The notes under the pieces are model-generated. The model did no database searches. It was not told the origin of the DNA and saw only the letters and a list, made by a program, of their open reading frames with translations. From contig MU657233.1 of the NCBI GenBank assembly GCA_026770575.1, positions 39,023 through 65,232 on the forward strand: DNA of 26,210 bases, in the 5' to 3' direction. The translations under genes were made by a program, and so were the position numbers. Below, one piece after another: positions 18,656 to 26,210 of this stretch (positions are counted from its first letter, which is position 1; every line of letters begins with the position of its first letter). The stretch is from Pelagophyceae sp. CCMP2097 (lineage: Eukaryota; Sar; Pelagophyceae).

Positions 18656-21198
18656 ATGCGGCTCCTCTGGTGCCTCGCCGCCGCAAGCGCGTGCGTGCCT
18701 CTTTGCAACGCTGACGCAGGTCGGACGAAAAGTGGGCAGCAGTCGCCCGCAGGCTCGAGCCGCGGACGGCGCTGCGGGCGATGAAGAGCGACGCGGCGGT
18801 GGGTATGCGCACGCCGCTGTGGACGGCGCCGCGCGAGGCTGGGGGTCGCCGCGTGGTGGTATACGACACGACGCTCAGGGATGGCACGCAAGCAGAGGGC
18901 GAGTATCCATCTTGGTTGCAGGCGCGGCCACCCCCGAACGCAAGGTATCTCGGCCTCTTGCGAGGACAAGCTGCAGATCTCGCGGCGCCTCGCGGACCTG
19001 GGCGTCGACCACATCGAGGCCGGGTGGCGAGTCCCGCGGGCCGACTGTACTTTGAGCACCGTGCGATGCGGCGCAGGTCTGGATCGAACCCCAAAGCGCA
19101 GGCCCGGGTCGAACCCCAAGGACGTCGAGTTCTTCCGCCGCGCGGCGACGGAGCTCGACGCCGACGCGCGGTCTCGCCTCGTCGCGTTTGGTTCGACGCG
19201 GCGAAAAGACTGCGATGCCGCCGACGATAAACAGCTCCAAGCCCTAGTAGACTCGGGCTGCACGGCGTGCATCGTCGCAAAGGCCTCTTCTTGGCAGGCG
19301 ACGGCCATCCTCGGTACGACGCGTGACCGCCGCGAGCCCGAGCCTCGGTCTTTTCTGAGAGCCTCTCGCACCCCTTCTCGAGACGCAAAGTAGGCGTGAC
19401 GGTCGAGGAGAACCTTGCCATGATCTCCTCGAGCGTTTCGTGGCTCGTTTCTCAACGCGTGCGGGTGATGGTCGATCTGGAGCACTTCTTTGATGCGTAT
19501 GGGAAAGATTTCGACACTGGCCAGGAAAAGTATTGTCTCCAATGCGCTTCCGCCGCTTTAAAGGCCGGCGCAGACGTCGTCGTCCTCTGCGACACCAACG
19601 GAGGGGCCATGCCCTGGGATGTCGAGGCTATCGTCCGAGATGTCTCGCAAAAGTTCCCTTGCGCTGTAGTGGGGATCCACGCGCACGACGATAGCGGCCT
19701 CGCGGTCGCCAACTCCGCCGCGGCCGTGCGCGGTGGGGCCGCGCTGGTCCAGGTCAGTTACTGTCTGAAAGTCAGTGATGACCCTTTCCTGATGCACGAC
19801 TGATAGGGCACGATGAACGGCGTCGGGGAGCGCTGCGGCAACGCCAACCTCTGCACTCTATCCCCGACGCTCGTTTTGAAGATGGGCTTGGAGACGGGCG
19901 TTGTTTTAAGCAAGCTGACGGCCGCGTCGAGGTTTGTCGACGAGATATTGAATCGTGCTCCGAACAAGCACGCGCCGTATGTCGGTTTGTCGGCGTTCGC
20001 TCACAAAGGGGGCCTCCACGCCGCCGCCGTGCACAAGGACGGCGCCGCGTACGAGCACGAGCCGCCCTCGCTCGTGGGCAACTCGCGAAGGGCGCAAGGC
20101 AGCGTACGATGCAAAATCGCGGCCGGCAGCACAACGCCAGAGGTCTTTCAATCGCACACGTCCCGGAGATCCCGCTAGGTGCTAGTCTCGGAGCTCAGCG
20201 GCCGGGCGAACATTTGGGCGGCCATTGAAGTCTCGGGCCTCGTGGCCAACGCTCAGGCCGTGCCGTTGTGGAAGGACCGCGCGGCTGCAATATTGCAAAG
20301 GGTGAAGAGGTTGGAGGCGTTGGGGTACTCGTTCGAGGGTGCAGACGCGGGGGCCGGCGTCCGTGACTCGGGAAAGAGGCTAACGATTCGAGGCGCGATG
20401 CCAGAGCCACGCCGTGCCAGAGCCACGCCGGCAGGCTCCCGTCGTGGCCTTGAGGGACTCTGTCCCAGAAGCTCAAACACACCAATGAGGAGCTCAAACA
20501 CACCAACCGTAGGCCTCTGTCCATTTGCTGCTGCTGCGTTCGTCTGCGGCATACTGCGCGCCTTTCCGAGTTCATGACTACAGTGTGACGCTCGCAGACG
20601 ACAGAATCGACGGCATGCGGTCCATGGCGGAGGCGACGCCGACCAAAGTGGCCACGGCTCGAGCGACGATCAAGCTGTCCGCCGCGGGCGAAGAACCCCG
20701 CCTCGACGTCGCGGAGGGCACAGGGCCCGTGGACGCGCTGTTTGACGCCCTGAAAAAAGCTTTGAAAGGACCTTACGGCTCGGCGGTCTCGAAAGTGGAA
20801 ATCTCAGATTACAAGGTGAGTCGATTTTGGTGGCGTTGAAGTGGGGCGTGCTTCCTATCATGAAAAACATGGCCCCGAGACCCGCGCCCGCCTCGGTCGT
20901 CGTCTCCGGACGTTGTGCGTCGACCGCCTGTGCGTCGACCGCTTCGCAGGTCCGCATCCTCGACCCGACCGCCGCCAGCCGCGCCGCGACGCGCGTCTTG
21001 ATCTCGTTCCGCGACATCGGAACCGAAAAGGCGTGGACGACGGTTGCCGTGGATCGAAATGTTGTTTCGGCTTCGGCGAACGCCCTGGTCGACGGCTTTG
21101 AATACGCTGTGATAGAGCACGCCGACTTCTGCGCTCTATGCGATTCCTCATTTGAATCAGAAGCGTGGGCCGCCGACGCACTCGAGGCCAGCGCCTGA
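18656..21198 (+). CDS. cimA: Citramalate synthase (LeuA-type), nine exons
   Basis: Exons are 18656-18690, 18720-18898, 18945-19026, 19102-19322, 19394-19752, 19807-20103, 20179-20358, 20513-20815 and 20950-21198 (1905 nt, 634 residues). The protein condenses acetyl-CoA with pyruvate to (R)-citramalate, the pyruvate route to isoleucine. The catalytic barrel is clear: [83 protein letters not shown] (metal-binding HxH) and [16 protein letters not shown]. The GWPGSNPKD motif separates it from isopropylmalate and homocitrate synthases. A LeuA regulatory dimer domain follows ([10 protein letters not shown] to the end), the usual site of feedback inhibition. Introns 18899-18944 and 19027-19101 have GCGAGT donors (GC-AG type). 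The first intron (18691-18719) would be only 29 nt but joins a hydrophobic leader ([12 protein letters not shown]) to [15 protein letters not shown]. The leader suggests plastid import; that part is least certain. Confidence 0.85.
19071..19120 (+). repeat. 25-base tandem duplication spanning a 3' splice site
   Basis: 19071-19095 and 19096-19120 differ by four transitions. Each copy carries GCGCAG followed by the sequence for the GSNPK coding motif. The second copy is the functional acceptor plus exon start; the first lies at the end of intron 19027-19101. Confidence 0.9.
20399..20430 (+). repeat. Perfect 16-base tandem repeat inside an intron
   Basis: TGCCAGAGCCACGCCG occurs twice head to tail, in intron 20359-20512 of citramalate synthase. 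Confidence 0.95.
20470..20506 (+). repeat. 16-base direct repeat, period 21, inside an intron
   Basis: AGCTCAAACACACCAA occurs at 20470-20485 and 20491-20506, a second independent duplication in intron 20359-20512. Confidence 0.95.
20914..20942 (+). repeat. 14-base direct repeat, period 15, inside an intron
   Basis: TGTGCGTCGACCGC occurs at 20914-20927 and 20929-20942, just before the CAG acceptor of intron 20816-20949 (donor GTGAGT) of citramalate synthase. Confidence 0.95.
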
Positions 21199-21956
21199 GC
21201 AAACACCGGCCGTCGACCACGCCGTTCAACGCCGCCTTTCTCCCCGTTTACCAACCCCTCGCTTGCCTTGCAGAATTGTTTAACGATTAAACCTCGCTCC
21301 CGAGTCCTCACTTGGGCGGTCGAGCCACCCCTGGCCGTCTCCTGCCCGTTCAGCGCCATTGGGCCGCCTCACGTGGTGTTCGTGTGGGTGGTGGATCTCG
21401 GTGCCGGCCGCCTCGACGCGTCGCACTAGGTGGCGAAGAGGAAGGCAGCGGTTCTTGCGTCGAAATCGGCATGTGCCAACGCCACAGACTGCGTCTCGGT
21501 CACGCGGGTGGGTCCTCCGGTCGAGACACCGGATATGTGCGCCGGGGGTGAGAAAACCACTTGATCCAAGAGGCGGGGGCAGCTTACGCGACGCGTGGCG
21601 TGGTCGAGCAGGGCGTGGACGAGCAGTGACAAAGAGAGCGGGGGGGGTTCTTCGGTCAGAGTCGCCAAAGCGGCCTGTCCGGCGGGTTTTCTCCTTTTCA
21701 GGGAGAGGGGTGGGTCGTGGCCCGTGGGCCGCCCTGCAGACCTCATTGGGTCTCTTCCGACACGGGTTTCTTTGGCCTCGGTGGGTTATAGTACTAGGGC
21801 TCACTAAACAACTTTTTGGCGATTGCCGAACAATGGACTCGGAAAGATACTCGGAAGCTGCGTTCGGGCGCGCCTCGCGAGCCCCCTTGCGCCGCCGGCA
21901 CGGGCCTTTGCGGTTCCTCCTGGCCGCATCCGTATTCGTGCGTCTCCGGGCCCGGC
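21199..21956. other. Intergenic stretch between citramalate synthase and the HPR gene
   Basis: No gene is supported. One plus-strand frame (about 21325-21430, with IGPPHVVFVWVVDLGAG) looks mildly protein-like but ends at TAG after DASH, and I cannot join it to anything. An ATG at 21833 opens a basic, leader-like frame (MDSERYSEAAFGRAS) that could be an alternative first exon of the downstream HPR gene, but I found no splice that restores frame cleanly. Confidence 0.3.
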
Positions 21957-24065
21957 ATGCGGCGGCCCGGCGGCGCCGTAAAGCGGGCGCTGCATCGCCC
22001 CGTGCTTGGGCCCGCATCGCGCCGAATCAGCAGCGAGACGGGCGCCGCGATTGCGTTGAACAAGCGGCTGACGAACCTGGAGAGCCAAAACGACATTCTG
22101 ACGCTGTTCATCGAAGAAGAGGCGTCCTTTTCGTCTGTCAACATTGCAACGGCTTTGCATCTGTCCGTCAAAGCTGCCTTTCAGATCCGGCGCCACCAGC
22201 AGTACGGCGACGCCCGCCTGGAAAGACTCGTCAGACACGCCGCGCGGAGCGTGAGCCACGACTGGCTCCCGCACAAAACGGCGCCTCTGGGAACGCCCGG
22301 AAAACAGAGTCGCAACGCGCCTCACAACGAGGAACCGTATACGAATAGGCGTGACCTCGCCGACGTGGCCTGGTCGGCGGCCAAGCTCGAGGATAGTACG
22401 GCGACGCGCCTGCTCTTGAATGCGGTGGCGCGCGAGGCGCCGTCCAAAGTGAAACACTTCCTCGCGCACGATGTAGCCAGCATTATCTGGGCCTTTGCAA
22501 AGGCCGACGTCGCCGCGCCTTTGCTGTTTGAAGCCGTCGCTTTAGAAGCGGCTTACCGGATGAAAGGTTATAAGGGCATGGACGTGGCGAATGTTGCCTG
22601 GGCCTTTGCCAAAACGGGTTTTCCCGCTCCAGCTCTATTCCAAGCAATCTCAGAGGCGGCCCCCGACCTCGTTCGAGTGACGAAATTCTCGGCGCAGTCG
22701 ATTTCGAATATCGTCTGGGCCTTTGCAAAGGTCGGTTTCCAGGCGCCGCAACTGTTTTTAGTAGTCGCCGAAGAGGCCATTTATGAAGTCGAGTGGTTCA
22801 CGCCGCAGCACCTCTCCAACACCGTCTGGGCCTTTGCAAAGGCGGGCGTTGAAGCGCCTTGTTTGTTCAGAGCTGTTGCGGTGCAAGCTCAGAAGAAGAT
22901 GGCAGTCTTCCAACCGCAGCACATCTCCATGCTCGTCTGGGCCTTTGCCACCGCCGGCTTTTCTTCGCCGTCGTTGTTCAAGCACATATTGAAAGTCCAT
23001 CGGAAGAAGTTTGGCAATTTTGACGCGCAGGCTTTGGCGATCACGGCGTGGGCTTATTCCAAGTCGGAACAATTCCACCCAGAGCTCTTCGAGTCCATCA
23101 GCCTCCAAGTCCCGAAGAAGATTGCCGACTTTCAGCCGCAAAACTTGGCGAATACGGCGTGGGCCTTTGCACAAGCGAGGATGGAAAACCCAAAAGTGTT
23201 TGATGCTTTAGCGGCCGAGTCGATCATCAAGATGGGATCCTTCGACGCCCAGGCGCTGGCCAACACGGCCTGGGCCTTTGCAAAGGTCGGGGCGAAGGCG
23301 CCTTTGCTCTTCCGGGAAATCGCCGAAGAAGCCTCGCACAAAATGCAAACATTCCATTCGCGCGAGACGGCGAGCTTGGTCTGGGCCTTTGCAAAGGCGA
23401 GGGTCAAGGCGCCGGTACTCTTCGAAGCTGTAGCGGAAGAAGCCCCGCGGAAGATGGCCACGTTCGACGCGCAGTCGCTGGCGAACACGGTTTGGGCCTT
23501 TGCTAAGGTCGAGGTCAATGCACCTCTGTTGTTTGAAGCCATTTCCGCACAAGTTTCGAAAAAGGTCGCGACGCTGGACGCGCAGGAGCTCTCGAACATT
23601 GTCTGGGCGTATTCGAAAGCGGGAGTTTCGGCGCCGTTGATGTTCGACGCCGTCGCTAAAGAGGTCCAGAACAAAATCAAAACGTTCAATTCGCAAAACC
23701 TCGCAAACACCGTCTGGGCTTTTGCAAAGGCGGGCGTAAACTCGCCAGGCCTCTACAAGGCCGTCTCGTGGGCCATCATGGACGGCAAACTCTCGACATT
23801 CAACTCCCAAGAGCTCACGATTTCCGCGTGGGCCTTTGCAGAGGCCGGCCAAGGCGCGCCGAGGTTGTTCAGGGCCATCTTAGCCTCGCGATTGTCCCTC
23901 GGCGACACGGCGAATGAATCGACGCCAACCGCCATCAGCGACGCAGAGACGCCGAGTGCCACAGCGCCGCGCATCTCCCTCGGCGACGCGGACACGGCAT
24001 CGACGCCAACCGCGATCAGCGATGCAGAAACCCCGAGCGCCAATACGGCAATCGACACATCATGA
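21957..24065 (+). CDS. Heptatricopeptide-type (WAFAKAG) helical repeat protein
   Basis: One long exon carries about 14 degenerate repeats of roughly 37 residues, each with a core like LANTVWAFAKAGVEAP followed by LF.A(V/I)A.EA..KM, from VAWSAAKLE (about 22365) to SAWAFAEAGQG. This matches the heptatricopeptide (HPR) class of alpha-helical RNA-binding repeats related to FASTKD/OPR proteins, which act on organelle RNAs. No RAP domain is visible. The leading part (LNKRLTNLESQNDILTLFIE) resembles the N-terminal capping segment of such proteins. The tail has two 27-residue copies of (L/I)SLGD...STPTAISDAETPSA. The frame is open from 21816, but the first ATG is 21957; an upstream exon with an organelle leader (for instance from 21833) is likely but unproven. 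Target RNA and organelle are unknown. Confidence 0.75.
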   Translation: MRRPGGAVKRALHRPVLGPASRRISSETGAAIALNKRLTNLESQNDILTLFIEEEASFSSVNIATALHLSVKAAFQIRRHQQYGDARLERLVRHAARSVSHDWLPHKTAPLGTPGKQSRNAPHNEEPYTNRRDLADVAWSAAKLEDSTATRLLLNAVAREAPSKVKHFLAHDVASIIWAFAKADVAAPLLFEAVALEAAYRMKGYKGMDVANVAWAFAKTGFPAPALFQAISEAAPDLVRVTKFSAQSISNIVWAFAKVGFQAPQLFLVVAEEAIYEVEWFTPQHLSNTVWAFAKAGVEAPCLFRAVAVQAQKKMAVFQPQHISMLVWAFATAGFSSPSLFKHILKVHRKKFGNFDAQALAITAWAYSKSEQFHPELFESISLQVPKKIADFQPQNLANTAWAFAQARMENPKVFDALAAESIIKMGSFDAQALANTAWAFAKVGAKAPLLFREIAEEASHKMQTFHSRETASLVWAFAKARVKAPVLFEAVAEEAPRKMATFDAQSLANTVWAFAKVEVNAPLLFEAISAQVSKKVATLDAQELSNIVWAYSKAGVSAPLMFDAVAKEVQNKIKTFNSQNLANTVWAFAKAGVNSPGLYKAVSWAIMDGKLSTFNSQELTISAWAFAEAGQGAPRLFRAILASRLSLGDTANESTPTAISDAETPSATAPRISLGDADTASTPTAISDAETPSANTAIDTS
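23895..24056 (+). repeat. 81-base coding tandem duplication at the HPR C-terminus
   Basis: Two diverged copies with period 81 encode SLGDxAxxSTPTAISDAETPSA-type Ser/Thr/Asp/Glu-rich segments, probably disordered. Confidence 0.8.
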
Positions 24066-24555
24066 ACCTCCCCGTTGCCAACCTTCCGGGCAGGTCCCTT
24101 GTTGGAGAAGGGTCGGTATTTACGGTTTGGACAGTGCTCTTCTGTCTTGGGCGAAGACGCGCCTCGGGCGACGCTGGGGCGTTGCTGGCTTCAGTAGGAG
24201 GCACCATCGTGCGCCGCTCCGATCGAGCCTGAGGGCAAAGTGCCGGACCACACGGTTCGTCGAGGCAAATGTCGATTTTCTGGAAGCACAAAATTATTAT
24301 GTCGACTCGTCGTCGTCGCCGCCTTCTCTTGGCCGAAGATGCCCAGCAATACGCGCACGGTGAGCTTTTGAGCTCACCGGCGGCCGTCAAAGTCAAAGTC
24401 CGCGGGACGGGCACGGCGAGGCGCCGACTCCGCCCTTTGGACTCCGTCCATGGCACAGCGTCGCAAGGACTCGCCGAGGTCCGATTCACCTCGTTGCCGC
24501 CACTGATTTAGGGCGCCGTCTGCGACTTTACACCGAAGGCCAGAGCCGCGAGAGC
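24066..24555. other. Intergenic stretch between two converging genes
   Basis: I see no gene. It holds a short inverted repeat: CGGTGAGCT (24358-24366), loop TTTG, AGCTCACCG (24371-24379). An A/T-richer patch lies at 24285-24310. A role in 3'-end formation of either neighbour is possible but unproven. Confidence 0.35.
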
Positions 24556-25675
24556 CTATGCAGCGCGGCATTCAGGGGATTCAAGGCTTTCCGTACGAGG
24601 GCCACGCGTTCCTCGAGCCTCTGTGATCCCCGTCACTTGTCTGCGGCGGATGTTCGATCGCCGGCGCAGGGGGCATGCGAGACCGTCGAGGACGAGGAGG
24701 CCAGAGTACCCGGCGAAGATTGTGAACTTGCCGCGCAGCGCCGCCAAGTCGAGGGCGCCTGCGTCAGGCCGTCGCGGACACCCCGGGTGCGGCAAGGGCG
24801 CACCGGCGTCGAGGCCGCCGTCGGCGGTGCGCCAGGCTTGCAGCGATGCGTCGATGGCGTTCTCCGCCGCGACGCCGGAGCCACCCGCCCACGAGTCGAA
24901 GATGGCGTCTAAAGCGGCGTCCGGCAGTTGCCGCCGGGCCCTTTTCCGGACCGTAGCCTTGAAATCGTCCTTTTTGAGGTACAACAGCGCCGAGCCTCCG
25001 GTGGGTGACGGGGGGGCGCCCATCAGCGCATTCAGCGGCCGCAGAGGCCCGAGGTCCGAGGCCTGCTTGGCGCCCTTTAAAGCGTCGGCGGCGTCGCGGA
25101 GGAATACGGCGTCGGGGGAGAAGAGAGAGGCGAGCCTGCGGGTGCTTGGTGCAAGACGCGGTTTCTTTGGGAACGTCGTCGATTCGGAGCGGGCTTCGAC
25201 GACGTTCCTTGTGGAGAGGCTTATGAGACATGCTTGTGGAGCGCCAGCCCCACCGAGGCTTCATCGTTTCTCGAAAGGCGCTGCTGGTGTACGGGAGCTT
25301 GGTGTCCGTCGCCGTCTCCACGCTCGAGACGTACCCCTCCGGCAGCGGCGCGCGCAGCTTGTTCAGCGCAAAGGCGTTGCTAGATGTTGCGTCGAGCGGA
25401 GGTGTCGGCGTTTTCGAAGGACGCCGCGTCGGACACGGCGGCGAGTGCCGGCACGAGGCCTACCAGTTTCAAACATGTCGTCGTCGAATACGAATACAAC
25501 TCTTTTCACACGCCTCGGACAGACCTCCGAAGAGCCAGACGGAGATTAAGATGTCCTTTCCTCCGTGGCGGACGACGTCGCGCGGCGGCGCGCGCGTCGC
25601 CGCGGCGGGGGCGCGCGGCGCAAACGCGTGGACCGCGGCGCACAACGACGCGGCCAATACGCGCACGAAGAGCAT
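24556..25675 (-). CDS. Plastid-targeted protein of unknown function, five exons
   Basis: Exons are 25675-25501, 25459-25423, 25379-25254, 25135-24804 and 24758-24556; introns (41, 43, 118 and 45 nt) begin GTTGTA, GTCCTT, GTGGGG, GTGCGC and end TAG, TAG, CAG, CAG. The sum is 873 nt, 290 residues. The N-terminus is a typical bipartite presequence of secondary red plastids: signal peptide MLFVRVLAASLCAAVHA, then a Phe at the cleavage site (FAPRAP) and a basic, Ala-rich transit region. The mature part reads FALNKLRAPLPEGYVSSVE, then FSPDAVFLRDAADALKGAKQ, DDFKATVRKRARRQLPD, LDAIFDSWAGGSG, and GKFTIFAGYSGLLVLDGLA, a likely membrane-associated helix. I do not recognise the family. The last exon beyond LACPL is Arg-rich and may be mis-modelled (another intron may follow). 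Confidence 0.65.
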
Positions 25676-26210
25676 CACGCCCGCCGGCTGTCTTGCGGGC
25701 CGCGGCGTGCGAGTCGGCGTGCGACGTACGAACCGAGTCGGTAAAATCTTTGGTATCGACCTTGCACACTGGTGCGCGCGCAAAAAGGGGTTTCGGTATT
25801 TCAATTTCAACGGCGACGGCCCGGGTATCGTGTTGTAACCCGGCGTTTTGATGGAATAAGGGCGTAAATGGGGGCGGGGAATCGGGTGGTCGCATTTTTT
25901 TCGCGCGATTCGCGCGGCATAGCGCCGATTTCGTAAAATATAATCGCCAAAATCGAGGTTTGCGGCCTTTTTTGCGGCCCTTTCGACGCTCCGGGCACGT
26001 GGCAGTCTTCCCTCGACGTCCTTGGGGGACGTCCGCACTTGTCGACACATTTTTAGAGTGATACAAGACGCAGGCAAAATTGTCGTTTCGTGCCATTGTC
26101 GGTACAGCGGCCGGCAGGGGGCCTCGAGGAGGTTGGGCGGCGTCGAGCAGCGCCCCGCACTTGCTCGCGATGTCGCCGGTCTCGGGGTCAAAAGGGCGCG
26201 CTGGAGCTCG
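25676..26210. other. Upstream region of the plastid-protein gene, no gene seen
   Basis: No supported coding sequence; the long minus-strand frames are upstream extensions of the presequence frame or Arg/Pro-rich shadows. Positions 25890-26060 are richer in A/T, with T-runs and a repeat of TTTGCGGCC near 25960-25980. It should hold the promoter of the minus-strand gene starting at 25675. Confidence 0.35.

Noticed and set aside
20104..20178. Possible GC-AG intron starting at GCGCAAGG (about 20093)
   Set aside because: A GT donor at 20104 (GTACGA) also keeps the frame with the TAG acceptor at 20178, so the standard GT-AG model was preferred.
21280..22017. Minus-strand 245-codon frame
   Set aside because: Low-complexity Arg/Pro/His composition with no domain, partly opposite the HPR N-terminus.
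21359..22348. Plus-strand 329-codon frame overlapping the HPR start
   Set aside because: Arg-rich and in the wrong frame for the HPR repeats; only its internal ATG at 21833 was noted as a possible leader exon.
25469..26191. Long N-terminal extension of the plastid-protein frame
   Set aside because: An internal Met at 25675 starts a textbook signal peptide; a longer N-terminus would hide it.
1..26210. Bacterial-type features: operons, Shine-Dalgarno sites, CRISPR arrays, insertion sequences, tRNA or rRNA genes
   Set aside because: Gene structure is intron-rich and eukaryotic; the tandem repeats lack spacer regularity, and no transposase, tRNA fold or rRNA sequence was recognised.

Overview
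The window looks like nuclear DNA of a GC-rich, secondary-plastid stramenopile alga. A pelagophyte such as Aureococcus is my best guess, from memory of similar gene families and not from a search. The reasons are strongly GC-rich coding sequence, many short spliceosomal introns (about 29-163 nt; I reconstructed 31, and 23 of them end in TAG), a plastid presequence with an ASAFAP-like Phe site, and families typical of such algae (kelch/BTB, calpain-like, WAFAKAG heptatricopeptide-type repeats, LeuA-type citramalate synthase). Gene models were built by joining reading frames at GT-AG (twice GC-AG) boundaries. In every complete multi-exon model the summed exon length is a multiple of three, except the fibre gene, which is interrupted by an assembly gap.

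Layout. 72-1444 (+): a BTB/T1-kelch gene carrying three separate lesions. 1510-2568 (-): a CRAL-TRIO (Sec14-like) protein. 2829-5303 (+): a calpain-like cysteine protease with a novel-looking N-terminal module. 5304-6711: mostly non-coding, with one tentative and one more convincing tiny gene, both on the minus strand. 6712-11243 (+): a 1392-residue coiled-coil protein. 11294-12795 (-): a RanBP2-type zinc finger plus ankyrin protein. 13047-13856 (+): an Mpv17/PMP22 membrane protein. 13958-18102 (-): a secreted EGF plus beta-repeat fibre protein ending in an S74/ICA self-cleaving chaperone domain, interrupted by an N gap. 18656-21198 (+): citramalate synthase in nine exons. 21957-24065 (+): an HPR-type helical repeat protein. 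24556-25675 (-): a plastid-targeted protein of unknown function. The genes are tightly packed, in convergent and divergent pairs, with no operon logic.

The most interesting items are the S74 fibre protein, which has a bacteriophage-tailspike-like architecture in an algal secreted protein; the recurring short tandem duplications inside the longer introns, one of which duplicates a 3' splice site; GC-AG introns and possibly ultrashort introns in the citramalate synthase gene; and evidence that the N-run at 14870-15436 does not represent its stated length. The genes belong to unrelated housekeeping and surface functions, and I see no sign that they work as one pathway.
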